A stretch of 64,000 nucleotides of DNA from Strigops habroptila (Eukaryota > Chordata > Aves > Psittaciformes > Psittacidae): positions 16,696,992 to 16,760,991 of the forward strand of contig NC_044283.2 of NCBI RefSeq assembly GCF_004027225.2. Reading direction: 5' to 3'. Positions 50,211 through 62,900 of the stretch are shown in pieces. Position 1 is the first letter of the stretch. Every line of letters begins with the position of its first letter. Below the pieces are notes generated by a model that saw only the letters and a list, made by a program, of their open reading frames with translations, was not told the DNA's origin and did no database searches. Made by a program: the position numbers and the translations under genes.

Positions 50211-51153
50211 TGTGGTAGGTTGACCTTGTCTGGCTACCAACCCCCACACAGTCACTCTCTCACTCCCTCTCCTGTACAGGGCAGGGGGAGAAAACAAGAT
50301 GGAAAAACTTGTGGGTCCAGATAAAGACAGGGAGATCACTTACCAGTTACTGCCACAGGCAAGCCAGACTCAACTTGGGGAAAATTCTTTTCATTTATTG
50401 CCAATAGATTTGCATGATGAGAAAGGCATAACTAAAACAACCTTACCACCCTTTCTTCCCAGGCTTCAATTTCACTCCTTCATTCCTTACTCTTCTACCT
50501 CCTCCCCCACCACAAATGGTGCAAGGAGGATAAGGAACAGAAGCTGTCCTCAGTTCATAACAGTTCCTGTCTGCCTCTTCTTCTCACATTTTTCCTCTGC
50601 ACAGGCTACAGGCCTTCATGACCTGCGCACCAGTCTGGGTCCTACCCACAGCTACAGCTCTTCACGAAGTGCTCTAGTGTGTGTCTTTTCCACAAGGCAC
50701 AGTCCTTCAGGAAAAGACCACTCCGCAGGCTCACAGTTCCTGCCAGAAAACAGGCTCCTACATGGGCTCCTCTCTACAGGCTGCAATTGCTGCCAGGAGC
50801 ATGCTCCACCATATGCTCTCCATGGGCCGTAGCCTCCTTCGGGGCATGTCCACCTGCTCCAGTGCGGAGTCCTCCATAGCTGCAGTGTGGATATCTGTTC
50901 TGACATGGTCCTCCTCAAGCTGCAGGTTCTACCTGCTTCACCATAGTCCTCTCCATGGGCTGCAGGGGACTCTCTATTCTGATGCCCACAGCACCTGCCC
51001 ACCCTCTTCTCTGACCTCGCTGTCTGCAGGGCTGTTTCCCTGACCCTGACAACTGCTGAGCCTTCACTTTCTTAAATACATTATCATAGAGGCACCATCA
51101 GAAATAAAATGAGTCTGCAAAAATGAACTTCTTGAGTGTGAACATAACCCAAT
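50211..51153 (-). mobile_element. Second solo LTR of the same family, longer and diverged at one end
   Basis: The plus strand begins TGTGGTAGGTTGACCTTGTC TGGCTACCAA, followed by GGGTCCAGATAAAGACAGGG AGATCACTTACCAGTTACTG CCACAGGCAAGCCAGACTC. The copy at 37369 has the same order. The middle holds imperfect tandem units of the type CTCCATGGGC...GCAG, characteristic of the family. The far end keeps CTTAAATACATTATCATAGA GGCACCATCA and a weak AACATAACCCAAT terminus near 51153, but the segment between is shortened. I see no clear target duplication (left flank ACACAC). The open frames inside are repeat-derived. It is in LCORL intron 2, same sense as the gene. Confidence 0.85.
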
Positions 51154-54100
51154 TAACTCTATTATTACTTAAATCTAGTTTACTCAGCTCTAAAATAGTC
51201 ATTTAGAACAGAATTCTGTATTGACAATATGTTATATGCTCCCAGGGATGCAAACCAGCAATTTTGACAGGTTGGACAGCTGATGATCAGAAACAGACAT
51301 GAGATTCTTCTTGACTGGACAGTAACAAAATGAGTTATTTCTGCTGAATTAATCTAGCTGTCGCAGCCTGTTAGAGCTATTCCTTTAAGATGTCCACAGA
51401 TGAAAAAAATCCCACACTATTCTTTCATAATAAGTTCATGTTTTCATAGCTTTCCTTGCAACCTCAATAAATCTACTTATGGATGTCGGGATTCTGTGCA
51501 TAACTCCAAGACACATTTTATATTTTCAGATAAATTCTTCTGCCGTGGAATCCTGTTCCCCTGTTAAAAGTCTAACTAGAGAGCAATCCTTGTTTATCGC
51601 CAAAAAAGCAAACCTTGAGAAACATCAGCCCTAAGTAACACCAAATTTATTCAAAAAAGTATAAACTAAGTACAACATTCCACATTTAAGTATGACAGTG
51701 AGGTAAGCAAAACTGCCATCAGACAGCAGATGTATACCAGATACATCAAATCCCAGACATCCAACAGTCTCACGTCACCACTGCAGGAAACATACTGAGA
51801 CCAGTATTAGTTTTTAACTTCAGAGACAACCATGATCCCAGAAAGAATAAAAAGGTGAACTCTGACAAAAACTACTACCTTTTTTTCATTTCTTAAGCCA
51901 TTCAAATCTTTGTTTCCCCAAACCATTTTTTGTTCCCCAAAGAGTCATGCCAAATTAAACAAATTAATACAGATATCTGGTACTGAACAGATTCCATTTA
52001 CCTCTTAAAAGGTGAAATAATTGCCTAGCAAATATAAATGAGATAGCCTAAAAAAATTTAACCCTTACTTTTCACAATTTTCTGCATCATTATAACAATG
52101 TCCCAATAAATTTTCCAGCTCTTTGTCACAATTCTGACCAAATGATCCCCTTTCGTTTTATATGGCACTACTGCTTCCTAACAGGTACAGAAGAATATCT
52201 GAGATGTTTATCATGTTCTTTCATCTTTTTAATTTAATGAAAACTTGAATATTATAGATTCAAGTTTCTATTATAATTTTTCATTCCATTATGTCATATA
52301 AAAATAAATATTCCAGAACAACCTACCAAAAAAACCAAAACACACCCTCAAATAAACCTTTCATCCTGTATAAAGAGGGTATTTTCCCTGGCAGATAAAG
52401 AATGATGAGAGCTGCTTTTCTCCCGCAAGACACTTTTTCCTCTGTCTGTAAGAGAATACCCCACAAAAGAAAACACACAGAAACCAGATGACCAGAGGAA
52501 AAACTTTCTAACAGTTCAGCTAAATATCTGTAAGTAAAATGTAAAGAATAACAATTTACATGTGAATCTACTTAGCTGAAAATGGGCATAAGCAAAGGAT
52601 TACAAAGCCTTAAGGATTCAATGACACAAGAAGCCTCAAGCGTGTTCAGAAGACGACCAAGGTCAGATGCCAAGATATAGAACTTGACACCTTTGCAACC
52701 AGAAGCTGCACTATCAAAGCAGTCAGGGGGGAAAAAAAAAAAAAACCAAGGTGCTGAATAACAGAGGTAACAAGAACCATTTAGGCAAGCCCAAGGTAAG
52801 TCCTACATACACGTGTAAGAATTTCAGGATAACAAAAATAAAACTTTGTATTCTTCAGGTAACTGTTTGTTGTATGGTGGCTATTTCAGTTTAATTAGTT
52901 TGGCTTCTCAGCAAAATTGTATCTGATTTACAGGTTTACAAGGTATTTTCTTTGAAAATTAAAAAACCTACTAAAACTGAAGTGTACCTTTTATCATTTA
53001 AATTTGCCATTACAATTAACTATTATCTCAAGCAACTTTGAGAGAATAAAATAATCTATAGATCAAATGCTATTACAGGACAGAAATAAAGAGGAAATAA
53101 ATCAATTAACACAGTCATGTAACATTTTATGCACATTAATTTTTTTCTATGCTACAAGCAATAGATAAAACCAACAACGTAAGTGAAAACATGCTGTTGT
53201 AGCTAAGCACCATGTATTTCAGCTGATTCTTACACATTTCTGGATAAGAAAGCCATATAATTTCTTGAGATTTGTTCAAGGAAACACACACTCTTGCTAA
53301 TGGGGAATAATGCTGCATATTGACAGTACTGGTTCAGTTCATTATGAGAAAAATGGACACCTTACAAGATGCAGTGATTTAGATACTGCTAAGAGTCTAA
53401 AAACTTGGGTTCTGATTCTGCCAACCTCATATTTTGTTAACTAAGGCAATTTTTTTACTTTGTATCATAGTTTCATTACTTGTAAAGTGAAAAGTGGCAC
53501 TTAAATTACAACAGCGGAAAATTTGTAACAAATTTTACTCAAGAGTTCTGTATTAATCTTTATAAATCAATTCAGACCTCAAATCAGAAATAGCCTTGCA
53601 TCCTATACTATGAGTTCTACCTCTACTGGCATTGTATAAAAACATGGCAATTTCAAAAAGCATTACTGAAGTTATAGACACTGTATCTATAAAAATGAAC
53701 CAAAAATAGTAAGGTAAGGTGGGCAGCCCAACCTAGCACTCCTCCGTCTCTTCTGCAGTTCCTCCAGCAGTAAAATCAATTTTACAGATGTGTCAAACGT
53801 GGAAACAGACTTTAACTGTTGAAATATTCCTGACAGACATTCTTAAAAATTGGGAAAAAATTAGTTTTAAAACTTTACATTTTACATAAACATTAATTTC
53901 ATTTACAGGACAAAGTCATTAGGGAATCAACTACCAAAAGTCCTCTGCAAGCAATGGAAATAGCAGATCTTTTACAATTTACAAGAAATCTTCAACAGCA
54001 TAAGGCAAATAAGCTAAAACTTTTCCCATAAGACAGCTCAAATATACGCACATAGGAACTCTAGAGGAGCAATGTACACCTTACTGTGTACTACCAGGCT

Positions 54101-54946
54101 CCTTCAACTACAACACTTATATTCTGTTCATTAGCTCAGTACTTTCTGCCTCCTCTCACAAAAGGAAAAAAAAGTGTCCTGAATTTTCTTTCAAAATGTA
54201 AACCCTTTGATGCAAAGGAACACTAAAGCTTTAGTCACTAATCAGCCCAACACATAGCAACCCACTGGAATTACAACGAGGAAAAAAAAAAAAGATACCG
54301 TATACTGTTATAACAATGCCCTGTTCCCTTTTCAAAGCAGTAACGTGCTTGTTTATCACAGCAGATGGAAATAAGCTTTAACCCAAACTTACACATTTCT
54401 TAAATATTTTTAAGTCTGACTGGTGACATGCTTATAAAGCTAAGTGGCAAAAAATATTCTTAAAACATCAGTAAAGTAGTATTCCATGTTCTCCCCTTTC
54501 CCTTTAAAATACTGTATTATGCACATGATTCAGGCCAAAGAACTTGCACAATATGAAGAGGACAAAACCATAACCAAGTTAAATCAGTCATTCCAAACCT
54601 ATTCTAAGCAAACAGAAATAGTATGTGCCCACTCTGCCTCAGGTACTAGCAGTATATAGGTTATATGCTTTACAGATTACACTATCAGATAATAAATTCT
54701 AAAGAAATTAAATGGAACATTTTGAAGGTTCGATAACAAAGCATTTTTTAAAGTCATGAAAGTGAACTTGACAGAATTCTTCCTTCAACACTTCAAAGAA
54801 ATTTTGTGCTGGATTTTCCTCCTCTGCTTTTGTTAAAGGTGAATAAATCATTTTACGTTTAACTAAGGGCTCAGGCGTTACTGACAGCTATTCCAGCAAA
54901 ACCAGGCTAGGTTTTATAAGGATAATGGAAAAATATCTACTTTTTT

Positions 54947-54982
<36 letters not shown>

Positions 54983-54993
54983 CACACACACAC
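54947..54993. repeat. (TA)n followed by (CA)n microsatellite
   Basis: The run reads TATATATACATATATATA..., then TGTATACACACACACAC, followed by a short C-run. It is a simple repeat likely to vary in length. Confidence 0.9.
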
Positions 54994-55488
54994 TCCCCCC
55001 TTAAATATAGATATACTTCTTCTATATATACTAAAAGAAAAAGCTTATTTTTTATATAAAGATATTAAAGATATATGTATAAAAAGCTTATACTTTCTTG
55101 ACCATTACAAGAAACCCAAGCTAGCATTCGCTACCTTCCTTTTCCCAATTAATGTCAATAGGCAGCTGAGCAGCTTGTCTTCCCTTTCTAAAAGCTGTCC
55201 AAAGAAACAAAGTAGGAGATGCAATATCCCAGAAAAGTAGATCTTTCCCATGAGAGCTTCTCAAGAAAGCTTAGCTAATGCAAAATTTCCCTGCATAGGA
55301 ACAAAACCTAGATGTCATTTTACCTAGTGCTTTGCCTATGCACAGCATTGACAAGAACCTGATGAAATAAACATTAGAAAGAAAAACAGTTGAAGATTTT
55401 CTTCTTAGAATTCAATACATACTTTAAACTACCTTTAACTAAAATTAAAAATAAATGAAGGTCATTGCGCTAGAGCTGGCTCATTTAC

Positions 55489-55554
55489 CTTCAAATAAAC
55501 TGAGGTCTCTTCGTAGCCTTGGTCCATAAAGCCCTTCTAAAATACTTTCAAAAC
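55489..55554 (-). CDS. LCORL: LCORL exon 2 (66 bp, coding)
   Basis: Read on the minus strand, the exon follows a ttccag acceptor and ends at a G|GTAAAT donor. It encodes (G)[21 protein letters not shown](D), entering in phase 1 and leaving in phase 1. The block is nearly invariant in LCOR/LCORL proteins as I remember them and belongs to the shared N-terminal part of all isoforms. The preceding exon must end in a codon beginning with G; in mammals it is a GC-rich, alanine-rich first exon. I saw no such sequence between this exon and the right edge, so the promoter and start codon are outside the window. Confidence 0.93.
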
Positions 55555-56187
55555 CTGGAAACAAAAGAAACATTTAAAACAGTAAATCAAAGGTTTCTTA
55601 AAAGAAAGCAAATCCAAGAACACTGGCAGTAAGTATCTCAAATTCTGAGAGCAATCCCAAAAATTGTGAATTTATCACACAAATATTTACTCCTTCCACT
55701 ATACTGCTATTCAACAGAATTAGAAGATAAAAATAAGACAAGGCAATTGCCATCTGCACACAATCAGCCTATTAAGCCATGCCCCAACAACCTCCTTAGA
55801 CTTAAAATAACTATCACAGAATCTTAAAGGTGGGAGGATTAGCCTTGTAGCTCCACACAAGTGAAGCAGTCTCTCTCTGGCACCGAGAATTAGAATCATG
55901 GGGGAGGGGAGGGAGGAAGAAACCTTCAAAATCAGAAACTTCTCATTCATGATCACCTGAAATTACCAAATCTGAGTGGGCTAGTATTTCTACAAATGTT
56001 AAAAAAAAAAAGAAAGCTTATTTTGCTTCTGCTACCGTAACAGTTCTCCATATCTGTACAAAAACCTTTTAAATTTGAGGATTAGATAAATCCAATTATT
56101 TTCCAGATTTACCAGCTAGTCTGTTTAGGTATTTGGTAAAATCACATACTGTAACTAGAGAGAAGAAACAGAGCAAACCAAATGATT

Positions 56188-56210
56188 AAAAAAAAAAAAA
56201 AAAAAAAAAA
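56188..56210. repeat. A23 homopolymer
   Basis: Uninterrupted run of 23 A in LCORL intron 1, without an adjoining retroposed sequence that I can recognise. Confidence 0.9.
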
Positions 56211-58559
56211 CCAACAAACCCCTGCAGATGCATGAAATATGGTGAGAATTTACATCATCAGCATCACCAAAAGAAGTTTCCAAATGCCTCCTCTTTACTC
56301 CTTCCAAATAATAAGCTTATTTTCAACTAAGAGGATAAATCAAAGCAGCATTCGAAGGTTCTCACTCTTCATTCTCAAGGCCTATCTATATTAAAGATGT
56401 AGCTATTTTACAGTACTTTCTAAGACTATTTTATCATCACCTCACATAAAAGATACCAATATGTTCAGGAAACAACTACCATCAACAAAGAACATTTAGA
56501 ATCATAAAATCTGCTCATCAGCTGTAAAGCTCTCTAAGACAACACCACATACAGCTCTCATCAGAAATGACATTTACTTTTTGGTTTAGATTGTATGTAC
56601 ACTAGTAGAAGGAAGGAAGAATAAATATGTACCACATCTTAAGTAGCACGTTAAATAATATATTAAAATCCTAGCATAGACAAGAGAAGCTATTTTAACA
56701 CATAGGAGCTGCTCAGCTTGACAGCTCACATTTGGTTGAAATTTACCTTTCAGTTTTGTATTATTTTATCATTTTAATGCTCTAAAGGTTATTTATTTCT
56801 ATTTTAATTTTCTACTTCTCTTTGTAATATAGTCCTATGCAAGATCACAAGTTGACAAAATCAACTCTCACAAATATATATATACATACTTTTTAAATGC
56901 AGCGTACAAAAAGCAAAATTCCAAGGCCCAAGCATACACTAAAAATTACCTTAAAGCACTATCCACTGACTCTTCTATTCAGTGTAATATAAACTCACAT
57001 CTATTAGCATTGCACAAATTCCCAGTTCTTCTGGCTTCAAAGGCTTATGGACAAAAAAAAACCCAAGAGAGATGAAGAAGTCTCAAGTTAAGATAGCAAT
57101 TCCCCAAACACAACAGTCTGGAAATACAAAACACACTATATGTGTATTATTAGGCTCATTAATGTTATAAACTGCAAGCCACTTTAGCTCAGCAGCTGAC
57201 TAAGACTTAGGTTCTTGAAAGTTACCGTCACTGGGTAAAGACATGAATGAGTGAAGTATCTCTTGGAGACAGCTGTACTTATTCCAAAAGAACAAACACT
57301 AACTCCCGTTTCTTACTAGCTTGTAAATCAAACAGGAAGCTTGTTTACCACTCCAGTCAGCACTCAAAACCTCCTTGTTGTTTAGACACCTGCCTTCTCC
57401 CCTGCCCCGCGTCTGGTGGGTGTCACTTGTTTCTGCCTTTACTTTTGTACTTAACACGTATCTGCCTGCCCTACTGCCTGCTCCTGCCTATGCAAAAACA
57501 CAAGCACAGAAAAACCAGCTCTGTGAAACAAACGTTTGCTAAGGAAGAATGCAATTTCCAAACAGACTTCCATACAGCTTCTATAAGAGATACAATTAAA
57601 ACTCACAATGTGCTGTTTCCTGAGCAAAGGACACCCCATCTCCACTTCTCTGCCAGTTCACCAAACTTAGTTCCATCCCACCCATCCGAACTGATGCTTC
57701 TTTTGCAAGTCCTCACAGAACTTCCCCATAGAGCCACAATTTAGATTTACCCAATGTGATTTTTTTTTCTCATGTTCGGATACTAGATCCTTTCTTTTAA
57801 AAGAAAGTTTACTTGTACAGCCTAACAACAGAGAGAATCTTTTTCCAGCACTTATTCTAAAGTTTTCCCAGAAAATGTGTCCTACTTCCACTTTGTGCAG
57901 TTTTCTACAAAGTTGTTGTTCTGCTTTTCAGCAGCATTGATATAATTTTGATTTAGCCTAAACAGGAAGATACATCTTCGTTTCTAGAACAGCTACCGAT
58001 GAACATGCGCTGGCACTGTTTCATAAAATGTAACCACCTAAATGCAGGCATTTCAATAAACCTTTGTTTTACTTCATGAAGACCGTGCGCATAAGCAGAT
58101 GATAGTAGTAGTTCTAGAACTCTTCAGAACCTGAAGAGCCTCTTGTCATTCATCGATACAAAAAATAATCTGCTTTAATTTTACTCAATTTTTTGTTTCT
58201 CTTTGTGGTCAATCGACTCCTTGATTTCAAACTACGTTTCAAAACTACTGTTACTTGAGCCCTGACACTTTCTGGCACCAAACTAAAAAGAAAACACCAT
58301 TGGCTCTGTTAACTTGTAATACCTCAATGTGTCAAACTCCCTTTACCTCTAATAAATTTCTTCCGTTATTTGTCTTACTTCTTCTATCTTCACACAAAAA
58401 GAAAATCAGCTTTCTTCATTACATGAAACCCTTAGGTTCCTCTAAGAGTCTTTGTATGCAGAAATTTATGATACGGCTCTTAACCCAAGAAGTTTCCACA
58501 GTTTGCTTTCCTGAACAATGTTGTGAACAGTTCTTCCCCTATATTAACTCTCTCCCTGC

Positions 58560-59389
58560 CCCACAACCACCCTCCACCAGATCTACTGCTTTCCTCACTC
58601 AGGGGTAGGATGAGGACTCCCAGGACCAGGAAGCCTGGAAATTCTGACCTCCAGCCACAGGAAGGGAGCTCTCTTTTTCCATTGGTAGCTATTCAGGTGC
58701 TGAAGAGGCAAGCAGCTGAGGAAAGAGGTGAAGACATAGAAGTTCCATCAGGTTTGGCATCTAAGCCTTATCCATGGGCTTAGGTATCACTAAAAGAAGC
58801 AATAGGTGACAGCAACTGCAGACTCCCAGGGGGATGAAGGCTTCTGCTCAGCAGCCAGTCTGGCTGTCTTAAAAGCTTTGCTTCTTCCTCAGAGTCCAAA
58901 TCTGGAATGCTGCAGAGAAACTCTTACAGCTCATTTGGCCACTACAATTTGTCCAACTCACTGCCACCTCGTATGATACTGCCAAAAGAGATCTTCAGCA
59001 GATCAAAGCTAATTACAGGAGTCCAGGGGCAATGGTGAATGACACCAGAACCCAGGTGCTGATCCAGGAAAAAGGCTCTGACAGGAGCAAACACATTCTG
59101 TGGACCAACATCTGACTACATGGCTGCAAGCTCTTATGAGTATTAAGATCCTCTGAGAAACAGAGTGCTTGAGAGAAACAGGATCCATTTGATAATGCAT
59201 GTGTCATTGCCAACAGGCTTGCCTCATAAGAAGGGCTTCAAACTAGGTTTGCCAGGGAAGTGGAGACTGATGCCTAGAAAGTAGAATGGCAGAGAGGGTA
59301 AATGCACAGGACAACACAACAGCAAAGGTCTTACAGTCCCACTGAAAAGATGGCATGAACAGGAACACATCTTAACTACCTGTATATGA
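58560..59389 (+). repeat. Probable 5' extension of the CR1 LINE copy
   Basis: This stretch runs directly into the endonuclease-region fragment and is GC-richer than the surrounding intron, with no long open frame. Phrases such as ACACCAGAACCCAGGTGCTG ATCCAGG and AAGCTCTTATGAGTATTAAG ATCCTC look like decayed retroelement sequence. I could not match them firmly, so the assignment to CR1 ORF1/5' sequence rests on position and composition. Confidence 0.4.
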
Positions 59390-59995
59390 ATGCATTCAGC
59401 ACACGAAGCAAGCACAAGGGATTATAAACCAAGGTGCACAACAATCTTACTGGGAGTATGTGGTACGGTGAGACAGTTCACACAGCCAGAGAACTACAGT
59501 GAATGGATACTGGCTTTTAAAAAAAGAGAAGTGAGAAAGTCAAGGACAGTGCTTATACTTTGCGAAGAACTTGAACAAATGGAGCTTTAGTGTGGAACAC
59601 ACTACATGACAGTTGAAAATCCATGGGTCAGGATTCAACCAGGGAACATTGTGGTGAACACCTGTTATGGACTGCCCAATCAACAGATGAAGCCTTCAAA
59701 AAACAACAAAAAAATAATACACAGTCAAGGCGTTAGCTCACATGAAAAATATCAGTTCCCTGACATCTGTTGGAAATGCAACATGGCAGCACAGAAGCAA
59801 CCCGGGAGATTTTGATCGTGAATGGAAGACAAATGTGATTGAGGCAGACAACCTTAATAGGGGAGGCACTTCTAGACTTGCTACTCATGATTAAGGGAGA
59901 GCGGATCAATGATGTGACAGTTAACAGTGGTCTTGGCCACAGGAGCCATGAGATGGAATTTAAGATCCCAGGAGAAGTGGGTAGCTGAATAACGG
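59390..59995 (+). repeat. CR1 LINE ORF2 endonuclease-region fragment
   Basis: The plus strand parallels the CR1 endonuclease coding region. Blocks include CTTACTGGGAGTATGTGGTA (compare 'acttggtgggatga'), GTTATGGACTGCCCAATCAA CAGATGAAGCC (compare 'tgttatagaccacccaaccag...gatgaagc'), GGGGAGGCACTTCTAGACTT GCTACTCATGATTAAGGGAG, and GGTCTTGGCCACAGGAGCCA TGAGATGGAATTTAAGATCC. In-frame stops break it in every frame, so it is a dead copy. Most avian CR1 copies keep only the 3' end, so this internal piece is less usual. Confidence 0.75.
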
Positions 59996-62900
59996 CCCTG
60001 GGCTTAACAGCCACTGATTTACACCCTTCCCCCAGGAGGGGGAAAGTACAATGGAGCTAGAAGTAGGGCTGCTGCACTGTCTTAAGACAGTCTTAAGAGA
60101 AGTCTTAAATGGGCCAAAGGCCTAAGGCAAGGGTTTTAGTGAGGTACCCTACTAACTCTTTATAAAGTCAAAGAAATTGCAAAAGAAATTACCACCACCG
60201 AGCAATTCAGAAACCGTTACTTTGTGAGTTATTTCCAGTATGTTGTTTAAGTGTCTCTACAGGTTTACTCAGATTTAAAAGAATATTAAACCAGGATTAT
60301 TAAATCCAAAATAAGTCTTTAGAGTACCTTCATAACTTTTAAATAGTCTTCTTAAAGAGAAACCCTTCAAGTGCTCATAGAAATTTATGATTTAAGTTTT
60401 ACATAACATTTTATCACTGTAAACTACTCAGTGTCACATCCTCAAAACCTATCTACATTAGAAAGTGTATCTCGCCACATATGAACAGTAGATGCTGTGA
60501 AATTCTTTGTTATGAACAAAACAGAATAGTGATTCAATGGATACGTTCCACGGAAGCTTCCCTGATTGTGCACCTTATACAGACTCACAGAGATATTCAA
60601 GGAACACACAAGGACTCTTCCTCACTGCATGACCAAAACCAGACATTCTTCATCTCTCTTCAGCAGTGGTGTGGCTATGTATTATGAAGGCCTCTCCCAC
60701 CCAGAAACTGGTCAACAGCTAGGCAGCACCTCTGGTTGTGGAAGCTATCTAGCCTAGAGGAAATCACAAGGTGCAGACTTAGAATTTTTTATACAGGTTG
60801 GCCTAGGTTAACTTTGGACATAGTAATTGAACAATTTTACAATACGAATTGAGGTCAAACAGGTTTAGTTACACATTGGCCATTGTTTTTCCAAAAGCTG
60901 TATCTCCATAATGCTTCTAAGAGGGAAGAGTTATTTTAGCCTCACAGTTGATCCCAGTTCTCAAATTGCTCCTCTCTACTTTCCCTCTCCGCATCCTCTA
61001 AGTGATCACAACTGGGACTGCAAGTATGTTTTAAACAAATCTGTTTGAATAACTCAGACTGTGTGTTAGAAGAAGAGCCAAGAAAAGAATAAATGTCATG
61101 CAATAGATGGAACCTGACATTTGAGTACTGCTTTCAAATGCCCCACTTGGTGGGTCTGAAGACAGGAGAAGTAGTTACTATACAGTTAGGAAAGAGAACA
61201 GTAGTATATGTGCAGGTATATTTAAATGATTTTTATAGATTTGGTACTCTCTGCATCATACTAATTTCTTGATTCCCCGAGCCTTCTTTATGGCCATAAT
61301 AGCTTCAGTATTTTTATTATCTTTTCAAAAGAAAGTCCGTTTCATAAAAGCAGATACATTTCCATTTACCTTTGCCTCTTCGTTCCTTTTTCTTTGCTCT
61401 TTTACTCAGTGCTAGAACACAGTAATAGTAAATCTCAAGGAGCAGCCTCACAAGACTTAGGCAAACCATAATAATTACAATTGATGCATGGGCATATTGA
61501 GGTACTTGCTTAGTCACTTGTAACAGGATAACAGGGAACCCATGTAACCAGCTACCACGCTGTAGCCACCGAGTTTAAAAAAGAAAATAAAAGATTGGTG
61601 ATGGAAAACCCTATAAAAACCCCTATAATTCAAACTGTCATCACACTAATGACCTCACAATAAGACACCTAGAAAAACCCTTTATTTACACTTGCTCTCA
61701 CCTCCCCTGACCTGCTGCAGCTTGTTCCAGTTTAGGAAAGTATGAGCAGATGAACCGATAAAAAGCTTTCAGTGAAAGTATTTCCAAATTAATTTTTTTG
61801 TTTTATATTTTTCCAAGTCATAGAGACTGTTTTATTCATATCTCTGGATGCATACCAGAAATGGTGGATAATTGTTCCTTGCATAGATAGGCAAAATTTA
61901 AATGGAAGAAGGAGATGTTTAACAATACTGCCCATCTGATTCATATTTACTGCTCTATTTTTCATCTTAATGCTGAAAGATTACTCAGTAGAAGAGATCA
62001 TATTGTTCTATGTTAAGGAATTCGGAAAATACTGCATGCGTGCAAATTAAGTTCTGCTTTTTCTCTTCTTCTCCAGCACATCCTCAGTTAAGCATTGGGT
62101 AATTCTACCGCACACTGCTTTGAAGGATGGGGCATACATGCATATTTTTACTACAATGAAATAAGACTTCTAGCTTAAAGCACTACAGCCTCTGGAGGTA
62201 CTGCAGGAAAGAAGAGGTGTGTTTTACAGACCCTCAAGATCCCTGTTAACCCACCTAACAAAGTTAGCAGAATCAGGCTGGATCTTCACAAATTCTGTGT
62301 GCCTAAAGATTAACTACACCAGAACTTATATCACCCTACACTTTGTGGCTTACTGTACCAAGAACCACATCTGAATTATGGTAGTTCAAATTGTTTTACT
62401 GAAGTCCAAAACACTTGTTATTTAACTTCTAAGGAAACTCAGCTCCTCCCCCCATTTGAGAAAAAGATACTGTTAAGTAACATGCATGTAAGATTCATGC
62501 CTCCTCCTTGATTTTTGAGTTTATTCAATACTCTAAGCAGAGTAAATGGAATGAAAAGTTAAAGTAGAAAAAAAATTGCTCATTCTAACCAGTGTGGAAT
62601 TTAGCCCATTACTGCTGCTTTTCAAATCAGAACTAACATGAAAGTAGGTTCAGAATTGCTGATTTCAGTTCTTAGAAGATTGTAAAATTGAACAAACGGT
62701 CTTTAAAATGTAATTAAGAAAATCCAAAGAATAGGATTATATTTAATGAGATTTGGCACAGTATCACCAGAAACAGCATTAAAATGAAGCTTCCTTCTTT
62801 TATTTTTTGGTGTTCTGTAATAGAGGTTAGTGTTCCTTTGACCACAGGAACACCATTATCTAGCTTTCATATAAATTCTGTTCCCATTCTGAAGTCATAC

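Larger units (their letters stand above)
48936..55488 (-). other. LCORL: LCORL intron 2
   Basis: The intron contains the old CR1 fragment at 49.5-50.1 kb, the LTR at 50.2-51.15 kb, an A-tract at about 52732-52745 and a TA/CA microsatellite at 54947-54993. The remainder is AT-rich and featureless to my reading. Confidence 0.75.
17412..55554 (-). other. LCORL: LCORL gene body within this window (exons 2-7a/7b; exon 1 outside)
   Basis: Six minus-strand exons plus one alternative terminal exon join in frame with GT-AG junctions: phase 1 into exon 2, 1 into exon 3, 0 into exon 4, then phase 1 (4/5), phase 1 (5/6) and phase 2 (6/7a or 6/7b). The joined protein matches what I remember of mammalian LCORL over its full length, including the order of blocks such as [50 protein letters not shown] and [12 protein letters not shown]. 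The short form contributes 550 residues here, against roughly 600 in the human protein, so only about 50 N-terminal residues are missing (exon 1, right of position 64000). LCORL is a nuclear corepressor paralogous to LCOR and lies in the NCAPG-LCORL interval associated with body size in several vertebrates; that last point is background knowledge, not seen here. Confidence 0.95.

Noticed and set aside
50299..51043. Overlapping open frames on both strands, up to 177 codons
   Set aside because: They fall wholly inside an LTR with GC-rich tandem units; open frames on both strands are expected there.
57247..57744. 165-codon plus-strand open frame in intron 1
   Set aside because: No recognisable domain or splice sites, and codon use looks like random AT/C-rich intron.
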